A program made the translations under genes and the position numbers. Under the pieces are notes generated by a model. It saw only the letters and a list, made by a program, of their open reading frames with translations. It was not told where the DNA came from and did not search any database. 14,392 nucleotides of DNA, taken from Rhodoferax sp. UBA4127 (GTDB lineage: Bacteria > Pseudomonadota > Gammaproteobacteria > Burkholderiales > Burkholderiaceae_C). Within the stretch, counting starts at the first letter, position 1; each line of letters opens with the position of its first letter. The stretch lies in the NCBI GenBank assembly GCA_002381045.1, contig DFWT01000040.1:1-14392 (forward strand), written 5' to 3'. Positions 1-6,311 of the stretch are shown here, piece after piece.

Positions 1-1732
1 CGGTGCGGAAGTCCATGAACACGGTGCGGTCCTTCAACTTACGCGCCTCACGCAAAGCGGGCTCCACATCCTGCGCACGCTCAATCAGCATCCCGACGTG
101 CCCGTAAGCTTCTGCAAGCTTCACGAAATTGGGCAAGGCATCCATATAGCTGTGGCTGTAGCGGCCTTCGTATTCCACCTCTTGCCACTGCCGGACCATA
201 CCAAGGTAACGATTGTTCAGTGCCATGATCTTGATTGGCGTGTTGTACTGCAAACAAGTCGACAGTTCCTGAATACACATCTGCACCGAGCCCTCTCCGG
301 TGATGCAAAACACTTCACTTTCAGGTTTAGCCAGTTTGATGCCCATGGCGTAGGGAATGCCCACGCCCATGGTACCCAGCCCACCGGAGTTGATCCAGCG
401 GCGAGGTTCATCAAACCGGTAGTACTGAGCTGCCCACATTTGGTGCTGACCGACATCAGATGTGATGTAGGCATCGGCATCCTTGGTCATGTTCCACAGT
501 GTTTCCACCACATACTGTGGTTTCACGATGTCATTTTGTCCTGGGTCGTATTTCAGGCAATCACGCTTGCGCCAACCCTCAATGCTGTCCCACCAAGCCC
601 CCAGCGCGCCGGCGTCTGGTTTGATTGTGCTTTCCTTGATCATGGCGATCATCTCCAGCAGCACTTCTTTCACATCTCCGACGATAGGAATATCAACTCG
701 GACACGCTTCGAAATGCTTGAGGGGTCTATGTCAACGTGAATGATCTTGCGTTCGTTCTGCGCGAAATGCTTGGGGTTACCAATCACACGGTCATCAAAG
801 CGTGCACCCACTGCCAGCAGCACATCACAATTCTGCATGGCGTTGTTGGCCTCAACCGTGCCATGCATGCCTAACATGCCGAGGAACTTGCGGTCGCTGG
901 CCGGGTAGGCGCCCAAACCCATCAAGGTATTGGTGCAGGGGTAGCCCAGCATATCCACCAATTGGCGGAGTTCAGCAGAGGCATTGCTTAAAAGCACACC
1001 ACCGCCGGTGTAAATGTAAGGACGTTTGGCCGCCAGCAACAACTGAATGGCTTTGCGAATTTGCCCGCCGTGTCCTTTGCGCACCGGGTTGTAGGAACGC
1101 ATCTCAACGGTTTGGGGGTAACCGTGATACGGTACTTTTTTGAATGACACGTCTTTCGGAATATCAACCACCACCGGGCCAGGGCGGCCACTGCGGGCGA
1201 TGTGGAACGCCTTCTTCATGGTCATGGCCAGATCGTTGGCATCTTTCACCAGAAAGTTGTGCTTTACCACCGGCCGGGTAATACCCACGGTGTCGCACTC
1301 CTGAAAGGCATCCATACCAATCGCATGGGTGGGCACCTGCCCAGAAACGATCACCATGGGGATGCTGTCCATGTAGGCGGTGGCAATGCCGGTGACCGCA
1401 TTGGTCACGCCGGGGCCAGAGGTAACCAACGCCACACCGACATCGCCGGTGGCACGGGCGTAGCCATCGGCCGCGTGAACGGCAGCCTGCTCGTGGCGAA
1501 CCAGCACGTGCTGAATCGTATCTTGTTTGAAAAAAGCGTCATAAATATGCAGAACTGCACCGCCTGGGTAACCCCAGACGTACTTCACGCCCTCAGCCTG
1601 AAGTGCTTTGACCAAAATCTCGGCGCCCCGCAGTTCAGAATCAGAGCCATTTGGCTCACTCTTTGATTTTGCGTTGTGATGTGCGTGTGACATGCCAGAT
1701 ACCGAACTCGCTTCGGCTTTTGAAATTTCCAT
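1..1732 (-). CDS. ilvB: Acetolactate synthase large subunit (partial, C-terminus off the window)
   Basis: This is the catalytic subunit of acetohydroxyacid synthase, which condenses two pyruvates, or pyruvate with 2-oxobutyrate, in the first common step of valine, leucine and isoleucine synthesis. It is ThDP- and FAD-dependent and cytoplasmic. The visible 577 codons hold the N-terminal ThDP domain (from about residue 35, with the catalytic glutamate E81 in RHEQAA), the central FAD-type domain, and the C-terminal ThDP domain with GEGS at 479-482 and the paired asparagines N506-N507 about 27 residues later. The family is usually near 590-600 residues, so roughly 20 are missing at the edge. I chose the ATG at 1732 because AAAGG lies about 7 bases upstream; a second ATG, at codon 14, is possible. 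The first 34 residues are a Ser/His-rich extension before the conserved ELRGAEILV. The small subunit (ilvH) would be expected beyond the edge. The metal-binding GDG motif reads GEG here. Confidence 0.96.
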   Translation of the reverse strand, partial: MEISKAEASSVSGMSHAHHNAKSKSEPNGSDSELRGAEILVKALQAEGVKYVWGYPGGAVLHIYDAFFKQDTIQHVLVRHEQAAVHAADGYARATGDVGVALVTSGPGVTNAVTGIATAYMDSIPMVIVSGQVPTHAIGMDAFQECDTVGITRPVVKHNFLVKDANDLAMTMKKAFHIARSGRPGPVVVDIPKDVSFKKVPYHGYPQTVEMRSYNPVRKGHGGQIRKAIQLLLAAKRPYIYTGGGVLLSNASAELRQLVDMLGYPCTNTLMGLGAYPASDRKFLGMLGMHGTVEANNAMQNCDVLLAVGARFDDRVIGNPKHFAQNERKIIHVDIDPSSISKRVRVDIPIVGDVKEVLLEMIAMIKESTIKPDAGALGAWWDSIEGWRKRDCLKYDPGQNDIVKPQYVVETLWNMTKDADAYITSDVGQHQMWAAQYYRFDEPRRWINSGGLGTMGVGIPYAMGIKLAKPESEVFCITGEGSVQMCIQELSTCLQYNTPIKIMALNNRYLGMVRQWQEVEYEGRYSHSYMDALPNFVKLAEAYGHVGMLIERAQDVEPALREARKLKDRTVFMDFRT

Positions 1733-1880
1733 GATGAACCTTTGTGAATTTCTCTAACGAAAAACCTTGGGTGCCTCTTTGCGGACACTTTTGGTGTTGC
1801 ATCGAGACTTGAGACCAAAGCCATAAGCACAATGAATTCTGTGCCGGACTTTGATCCGTTTGCGTTATTGAGCGCCCAAC

Positions 1881-1889
1881 ATTATCGCA
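1881..1889 (-). promoter_or_regulatory. Candidate extended -10 promoter for ilvB
   Basis: On the minus strand the bases read TG-C-GATAAT, an extended -10 element with one mismatch to TATAAT. No good -35 lies 17 bases upstream, as is usual for extended -10 promoters. Transcription would start near 1874 and leave a leader of about 140 bases before ilvB. I see no leader peptide rich in Ile, Leu or Val in that leader. This is a match by eye only. Confidence 0.35.
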
Positions 1890-1913
1890 TCGTTGGCGCG
1901 GGCTTCTCAGTGA

Positions 1914-1930
1914 TGCACTGTCTAAGTGCA
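1914..1930. promoter_or_regulatory. Perfect 17-bp dyad TGCACT-N5-AGTGCA (operator-like)
   Basis: The sequence TGCACTGTCTAAGTGCA has perfect 6-base arms around a 5-base spacer. It lies between ilvB (-) and the sigma-factor gene (+). Arms and spacing agree closely with the known NtrC site (TGCACY-N5-RGTGCA) and also fit the looser T-N11-A dyads of LysR-type regulators. Its right arm overlaps a candidate extended -10 for the rightward gene, and it sits about 48 bases upstream of the inferred ilvB start. It could therefore activate one gene and repress the other. The identity of the regulator is inference. Confidence 0.45.
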
Positions 1931-1935
1931 ATAAT
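1927..1935 (+). promoter_or_regulatory. Candidate extended -10 promoter for the sigma-factor operon
   Basis: The plus strand reads TG-C-AATAAT, an extended -10-like element with no clear -35. Transcription would begin near 1942, about 36 bases before the TTG start proposed at 1978. The element shares bases with the dyad at 1914-1930. It would argue against the more upstream TTG at 1936, which would leave no leader and has no ribosome binding site. Confidence 0.3.
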
Positions 1936-1977
1936 TTGCCCGTTCGACTTCGATTTTTGACCAACAAAGATTCCCTT

Positions 1978-2541
1978 TTGGCCACCCCCGCTGAACTTTC
2001 CGAATTTCTCAAGAGTGTTGAGAAACGTGCCTTCAAGCGCACGGCGTACCACGTGCGCAATGATGAATCGGCGCTGGACATCGTCCAAGACAGCATGATG
2101 AAACTGGCCGAACACTACGGGCATAAGCCGGTAGAAGAGTTTCCAATGCTTTTCCAGCGTATCCTGTCGAATGCAACGCTGGATTGGTTCAGGCGTCAAA
2201 AGGTTAAAAATGCACTTTTTTCCTCATTCAGTGACTTTCACTCCGGTGAGGAAGATGGCGAATTTGACATTCTGGACAGTATTTCTACAGCGGATGTCGC
2301 AGCGGGTTTTGACAACCCTGAAACCGAAAACCAGCGAGTTCAAAACTTTCACCTTATTGAACAGGCACTTTTATTGCTTCCCAATCGTCAACGCGAAGCC
2401 TTCCTCATGCGTTACTGGGAAGATATGGATGTCTCCGAAACCGCCACAGCCATGGGTTGTTCCGAAGGCAGCGTTAAAACCCACTGTTCCCGAGCCGTTC
2501 AAGCCCTTTCGAAAGCACTTCGTTCAATAGCAGTTAAATGA
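1978..2541 (+). CDS. RNA polymerase sigma-70 family factor (ECF-like)
   Basis: A 187-residue alternative sigma factor that should direct RNA polymerase to a dedicated set of promoters. The region 2-like part (about residues 8-80) contains ALDIVQDSMMKLAEHY and LDWFRRQK, matching the -10-recognition helices. An acidic linker (about 88-120) follows. The region 4-like part (about 123-183) contains LLLLPNRQREAFLMRYWEDM and a helix-turn-helix VSETATAMGCSEGSVKTHCS typical of -35 recognition. No region 1 or 3 is visible, as in ECF factors. The start is a TTG giving MATPAELSEFL, with only a weak upstream AAAGA; the frame is open back to a TTG at 1936, which would add 14 residues. Its stop overlaps the start of the next gene (ATGA), so the two are probably translationally coupled. 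Which ECF group it belongs to, and its regulon, cannot be told from the sequence. Confidence 0.9.
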   Translation: MATPAELSEFLKSVEKRAFKRTAYHVRNDESALDIVQDSMMKLAEHYGHKPVEEFPMLFQRILSNATLDWFRRQKVKNALFSSFSDFHSGEEDGEFDILDSISTADVAAGFDNPETENQRVQNFHLIEQALLLLPNRQREAFLMRYWEDMDVSETATAMGCSEGSVKTHCSRAVQALSKALRSIAVK

Positions 2542-2984
2542 TGAACCACAACCCTTCAAGCCTCCAGACGGACGCCGCTGAAAAGTTGGCACGTCATATC
2601 ACCCGTCGCCTCAATGACGACGCAGCCCATTTGCCGCACGACATTTCCGAACGCCTGCGCGTTGCCCGTCTTCAAGCGGTCAACCGTCACAAAGAGATTT
2701 TGGTCACCGCACCCAGTTCCTGGCATGAGCACAGTTACGGTGGCGCATTGATCTCCAAACTGGGTGCTTGGGGCCATGGCTGGGGCAGCCGCCTCGGGGC
2801 TGCTGGATTGTTGCTGGCCCTGGCAAGTGGCCTGCTCGTCATTGACACGCTGCAAGACGAACAAAAGGCGCGTGAGTTGGCCGATGTAGACAGTGCTCTG
2901 CTCACGGACGATCTGCCGCCCGCGGCTTACCTGGACGTCGGTTTTGCACAGTTTTTGAAAGCTGAACATCGGCAACAGCCGTGA
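2538..2984 (+). CDS. DUF3619 family single-pass membrane protein, candidate anti-sigma factor
   Basis: A 148-residue protein of the uncharacterised DUF3619 family. A soluble N-terminal part contains LPHDISERLRVARLQAV (about residues 32-48). One hydrophobic helix follows at about 85-103 (LGAAGLLLALASGLLVID). The acidic C-terminal tail ends in the conserved-looking DDLPPAAYLDVGFAQFLK. Its start overlaps the stop of the sigma gene (ATG at 2538, or the next ATG at 2541). Adjacent position, translational overlap and cytoplasm-helix-periplasm topology resemble membrane anti-sigma factors, but I see no zinc-binding HxxxCxxC anti-sigma motif. The anti-sigma role is therefore inference from context. 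The family assignment is from recognition of the terminal motifs. Confidence 0.85.
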   Translation: MMNHNPSSLQTDAAEKLARHITRRLNDDAAHLPHDISERLRVARLQAVNRHKEILVTAPSSWHEHSYGGALISKLGAWGHGWGSRLGAAGLLLALASGLLVIDTLQDEQKARELADVDSALLTDDLPPAAYLDVGFAQFLKAEHRQQP

Positions 2985-2994
2985 TCTGGCGAGC

Positions 2995-3705
2995 GTGGTT
3001 TTGTTAACTCTCTTAGTCCGGCTTGCCAAGCACGCAGCACATCCCGTCAGCGGATGCCTTGCTGTCGCGCTGATTTCGTTTAGTGCCTGGTCACAAAGCG
3101 GCCCAGTCGCTGCCTCTTCTGCCAGTGTGGCGCCCAATGCCCCCAAACCCATTCTTGCCGCTTCAACCAACAACGGCTCGACTGCCATTGAGTGGAGCAC
3201 GCTGAGCGCGGCGCAGCAGCTTGCCCTTCGACCGCTGCAAGGCAACTGGACAACCCTCAGCGATCAGCAAAAGCGCAAATGGTTGTCGTTAAGTGCCAAT
3301 TTCCCCCGCTTGAATGCGGATGAACAAGCCAAGCTGCATTCGCGCATGGCGCAATGGGCGGCGCTCAGCCCCCGACAGCGCGAACAGGCCCGCCTGAATT
3401 ACGCGGAAGTCCAGAAAATCAGTCCGATTCAAAAGAGTGAAAAGTGGGAGGCGTATCAGGCGCTCGATCCCAATGACAAGAAAAAACTTGCAGCCACAGC
3501 GCAACCGAAACCGCCCCGTACTGCGCTGGCCGCCAACCCAGCCCCATCCGACAAAATCAACCAAGTGCCGCTGATCGAGTCGGCCGGCCGTATCAGACTG
3601 CCTGTTCCGATGTCAGATAGCCCCGGCCAAACACTGCTGGTCAAGCCTTTGCCGCCAAGTCGGCCCGCTGCCTCTAGACCCGTCAATGCAAGCAGCACAA
3701 ACTGA
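2995..3705 (+). CDS. DUF3106 domain protein, probably exported
   Basis: A 236-residue protein of the uncharacterised DUF3106 family. The N-terminus has basic residues and a hydrophobic stretch (about 16-31) ending near AWSQ, which looks like a signal peptide. A Pro/Ala/Ser linker follows. The conserved part (about 66-145) is a run of W-x-x-L-S/T units: W67, W85, W121 with LSPRQREQAR, and a divergent one at W151, consistent with short repeated helices. The C-terminal 70 residues are Pro-rich and low in complexity. The start is GTG at 2995, ten bases after the previous stop, with no clear ribosome binding site; the start is the least certain part. Its end overlaps the next gene by 20 bases. Location in the envelope fits a partner of the upstream membrane protein, but no function is known to me. 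Confidence 0.85.
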   Translation: MVLLTLLVRLAKHAAHPVSGCLAVALISFSAWSQSGPVAASSASVAPNAPKPILAASTNNGSTAIEWSTLSAAQQLALRPLQGNWTTLSDQQKRKWLSLSANFPRLNADEQAKLHSRMAQWAALSPRQREQARLNYAEVQKISPIQKSEKWEAYQALDPNDKKKLAATAQPKPPRTALAANPAPSDKINQVPLIESAGRIRLPVPMSDSPGQTLLVKPLPPSRPAASRPVNASSTN

Positions 3706-4213
3706 CGCCGAGGCCAGCTTACCCACGCTGAAAACCCCTGCCCTGTCTCGCCGCATGGCCTGCTGGCTATATGAGGGCATGTTGCTGTTTGGCGTCGTTT
3801 TCATCGCAGGCTATTTGTTTGGCACCCTAAGCCAGACCAAGAACGCCATGGACAACCGCCATCCCTTGCAGGCGTTCCTGTTTGTTGTGTTTGGCATTTA
3901 CTTTGTGTGGCTGTGGTCAAAAGGTCAAACGCTGGCCATGAAAACCTGGCACATCCGTGTATTGACAAGGTCTGGCACGGTGCTGAGCCAGCGCCAGGCG
4001 CTCGTGCGCTATCTGTGGGCCTGGCTTTGGTTTTTGCCACCCCTGCTGCTTGCGTGGGGGTTTGACCTAAAGGGCGGGGAATCGCTGGTGATCTTGGTGG
4101 GCTGGATCGCCGTTTGGGCACTGCTCAGCCGTTTTCACCCGAGGCAGCAGTTTTGGCACGACACCTTTGCTGGCACCCAACTGGTGGATTGCAAACCAAC
4201 GATTGGCAAATGA
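3686..4213 (+). CDS. RDD family membrane protein
   Basis: A 175-residue integral membrane protein of the RDD family. Visible features are SRRMACWLYEGMLL (R22/R23 and an acidic residue E30 where the family usually has Asp), hydrophobic segments at about 32-48, 60-78, 108-124 and 132-148, the GQTLAMKTWHIRV segment (about 80-92), and the terminal WHDTFAGTQLV (about 158-167) that corresponds to the family's final Asp motif. RDD proteins are proposed transporters or membrane accessory proteins, and no substrate can be read here. The start lies inside the end of the DUF3106 gene, indicating one transcript. It is the last gene of the cluster and converges on glnB with 12 bases between the two stops. 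Confidence 0.9.
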   Translation: MQAAQTDAEASLPTLKTPALSRRMACWLYEGMLLFGVVFIAGYLFGTLSQTKNAMDNRHPLQAFLFVVFGIYFVWLWSKGQTLAMKTWHIRVLTRSGTVLSQRQALVRYLWAWLWFLPPLLLAWGFDLKGGESLVILVGWIAVWALLSRFHPRQQFWHDTFAGTQLVDCKPTIGK

Positions 4214-4225
4214 GTAGATGGCTGG

Positions 4226-4564
4226 CTAAATAGCCGACTCGTCGGTCTCACCGGTTCGGATGCGGATCACCTGCTCCACCGAGGTCACAAAAATCTTGCC
4301 GTCGCCGATTTTCCCGGTGTGCGCCGCTTTGACGATGGCCTCCACACAACTGTCGACGTCTTCCGACTTCACCACCACTTCGACCTTTACCTTGGGCAAA
4401 AAGTCCACCACGTACTCGGCGCCGCGGTACAACTCGGTATGCCCCTTCTGACGCCCAAAACCCTTCACCTCAGTAACCGTCAATCCGGTCACGCCGCATG
4501 CGGCAAGACCTTCACGAACTTCTTCCAACTTGAAAGGCTTGATGATGGCGGTAATTTGTTTCAT
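4226..4564 (-). CDS. glnB: Nitrogen regulatory protein P-II
   Basis: A 112-residue PII signal protein. PII trimers sense ATP/ADP and 2-oxoglutarate, and through uridylylation report glutamine status to targets such as the NtrB kinase, glutamine synthetase adenylyltransferase and the ammonium channel. The T-loop (about 37-55) carries GHTELYRGAEYVVDF with the uridylylation tyrosine at Y51. The B-loop reads GKIGDGKIFV, and the C-loop arginines are in VIRIRTGE. Length is exactly that of the family. It follows nadE on the same strand after 52 bases, with AGAAG about 8 bases before the ATG, so co-transcription is likely. I call it glnB rather than glnK because it is next to nadE and not next to amtB; sequence alone does not separate the two paralogues with certainty. 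Confidence 0.93.
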   Translation of the reverse strand: MKQITAIIKPFKLEEVREGLAACGVTGLTVTEVKGFGRQKGHTELYRGAEYVVDFLPKVKVEVVVKSEDVDSCVEAIVKAAHTGKIGDGKIFVTSVEQVIRIRTGETDESAI

Positions 4565-4616
4565 GGGATTTCTTCTGTCGGGTCAATGGGCAAACACAGG
4601 CTGAATCGGTTACGAG

Positions 4617-6293
4617 CTAAGCGCGAAAACGATTGGTTATAGGATAACGCCAATCCTTGCCAAAACTGCGATGGGTGACGCGAATTCCCACCGGCGACTG
4701 GCGGCGCTTGTACTCATTGATCTTAATGAGCCGGGTCACACGCTCCACATCGGCCGCCGCAAATCCTGCTGCGATGATTTGCTCGATGCTTTGGTCGTTC
4801 TCCATGTAGCGTTCAAGAATGGCATCTAGCACCTCGTAGGGCGGCAAACTGTCCTGGTCGGTTTGGTCCGGGCGCAACTCCGCGCTGGGTGGGCGAGTGA
4901 TGATGCGTTCTGGGATCGGCTCGGCGCCAGTGCCATAAGGGTCATGCGCATTGCGCCAGCGCGCCAAGCGGAACACGGTGGTTTTGGCCAGGTCCTTGAT
5001 AACTGCAAAACCGCCCGCCATGTCGCCATACAGCGTGCAGTAGCCGGTGGCCATCTCGCTCTTGTTGCCGGTGGTCAGCACGATGCTGCCAAATTTGTTG
5101 GAAAGTGCCATGAGCAGCGTGCCACGGATGCGGGCCTGAATGTTCTCTTCGGTGGTGTCCTCGGCCAGCCCATTGAACTCGCCACTGAGTGTGGCTTTGA
5201 AAGCCTCAAATTCGGGCACGATCGATAACTCGTCGTAACGCACGCCCAGCCTAGAGGCCATCTCACGTGCATCAATCCAGCTGATATCGGCCGTGTAGGG
5301 CGATGGCATCATCACCGCGCGCACCCGGTCTTTGCCCAAGGCATCGACCGCAATCGCCAAAACCAAGGCCGAGTCAATGCCGCCGGAAAGCCCCAGCAGC
5401 ACCGAAGGAAAGCCATTTTTGGTGATGTAGTCGCGCACACCCAGCACCAGCGCGTCCCACAGGTCCTCGTCGGGCGTTCTATCAGGGGCGATATTTGCAC
5501 CAATTTCAATAGCTTCTGGCTCTTTATTTATATGGGCTAGAAGGCTATTTTCTATAAAGCTTGGAGCACGACCGGCCAGCACACCATCGGCGTTCAGGAT
5601 GAAGGAATGTCCTTCAAACACCACCTCGTCTTGCCCGCCCACCAAGTGGGCATAGACCAACGGCAAACCGCAATCGAGCACCCGCTCACGCATCATGATC
5701 TCGCGCTCGTTGCCTTTGCCCACGTGAAAAGGGGACGCATTGATAACCACCAGCAGTTCGGCCCCGGCGTCGCGGGTTTGGCGGGCGGGTGCCTCGAACC
5801 AAGCATCTTCACAAATCAACAACCCCACTTTGACGGTGGTGCCAAACCCGCCGGCCTCAAACACACACACACCCTGCCCCGGCATGAAATAGCGGCGCTC
5901 GTCAAACACCTGATAGTTGGGTAGTTCACGTTTGGCATAGGTCACAACCACTTGGCCCTCGCGCAATACGCTGGCCGCATTGAAGCGCTGTTGAACAGCC
6001 ACCGAACGGGTGCGGCTGTCCCCGCCCATCGGGTGACCCACCACCACTGCGAGGTCTTTCAACGGGGCCAACGCCTCGGCAACGGCTTTCACGGCATCAT
6101 CACAGGCAGAAATGAAGGCGGCACGCAAAAACAGGTCTTCCGCGGCGTAACCACAAATCGACAGTTCTGGCGTGAGTACCAACCGAGCGCCTGCCTGGTA
6201 GGCCTCTTGTGCCGCCCGAATGATTTTTTGCGAGTTACCGGCCAAGTCGCCCACCACCAGATTGAGTTGGGCCACACAGAGTTTGAGGGTCAT
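4617..6293 (-). CDS. nadE: Glutamine-dependent NAD+ synthetase
   Basis: A 558-residue enzyme for the last step of NAD synthesis: deamido-NAD, ATP and glutamine give NAD. The N-terminal nitrilase-type amidase domain (about 1-265) has the Glu-Lys-Cys triad E43 (LTPELSICGY), K121 (YAKRELPNY) and C161 (LLICEDAW); it releases ammonia from glutamine. The C-terminal synthetase domain (about 275-558) has the ATP pyrophosphatase loop SGGIDS at 303-308 and the TTGNKSEMATGYCTLYGDMAGG segment split across the deamido-NAD and ATP sites. The start gives the expected MTLKLCVAQLN, though no Shine-Dalgarno is evident. Residues about 246-268, between the domains, are encoded by an AT-rich palindromic element that leaves the frame intact. 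It is upstream of glnB in the same unit and only 18 bases from the divergent acyltransferase gene. Confidence 0.96.
   Translation of the reverse strand: MTLKLCVAQLNLVVGDLAGNSQKIIRAAQEAYQAGARLVLTPELSICGYAAEDLFLRAAFISACDDAVKAVAEALAPLKDLAVVVGHPMGGDSRTRSVAVQQRFNAASVLREGQVVVTYAKRELPNYQVFDERRYFMPGQGVCVFEAGGFGTTVKVGLLICEDAWFEAPARQTRDAGAELLVVINASPFHVGKGNEREIMMRERVLDCGLPLVYAHLVGGQDEVVFEGHSFILNADGVLAGRAPSFIENSLLAHINKEPEAIEIGANIAPDRTPDEDLWDALVLGVRDYITKNGFPSVLLGLSGGIDSALVLAIAVDALGKDRVRAVMMPSPYTADISWIDAREMASRLGVRYDELSIVPEFEAFKATLSGEFNGLAEDTTEENIQARIRGTLLMALSNKFGSIVLTTGNKSEMATGYCTLYGDMAGGFAVIKDLAKTTVFRLARWRNAHDPYGTGAEPIPERIITRPPSAELRPDQTDQDSLPPYEVLDAILERYMENDQSIEQIIAAGFAAADVERVTRLIKINEYKRRQSPVGIRVTHRSFGKDWRYPITNRFRA
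5490..5560. repeat. AT-rich palindromic repeat element inside nadE
   Basis: This stretch is markedly AT-rich against GC-rich flanks. It holds an imperfect inverted repeat: AATAGCTTCTGGC at about 5508-5520 against GGGCTAGAAGGCTATT at about 5534-5549. It shares the motif ATATGGGCTAGAAGG with a similar stretch in the acyltransferase gene (CATAAGGGCTAGAGG, about 7187-7201). From memory, short palindromes with GCTAGAAGCTATT-like ends are abundant in Comamonadaceae genomes, but I cannot confirm this here. It is read in frame as about 23 residues in the linker between the two NadE domains. Confidence 0.6.
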
Positions 6294-6311
6294 GAAAAGG
6301 TCAAGTCATTG

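Noticed and set aside
98..721. Open frame of 207 codons on the plus strand
   Set aside because: It is antisense to ilvB, whose motifs and codon pattern are clear. The peptide has no recognisable features.
2556..3245. Open frame of 229 codons on the minus strand
   Set aside because: It lies opposite DUF3619 and DUF3106, which form a coupled operon with recognisable motifs. The antisense peptide has no family-like features.
4224..4235. GGCT-AAAT-AGCC hairpin between RDD and glnB stops
   Set aside because: The stem is four bases and overlaps the glnB stop codon, with no T run. It is too weak to call a terminator.
5952..6311. Long N-terminal extension of the acyltransferase
   Set aside because: It runs antisense through the start of nadE. 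Family-like sequence begins only after 6312.
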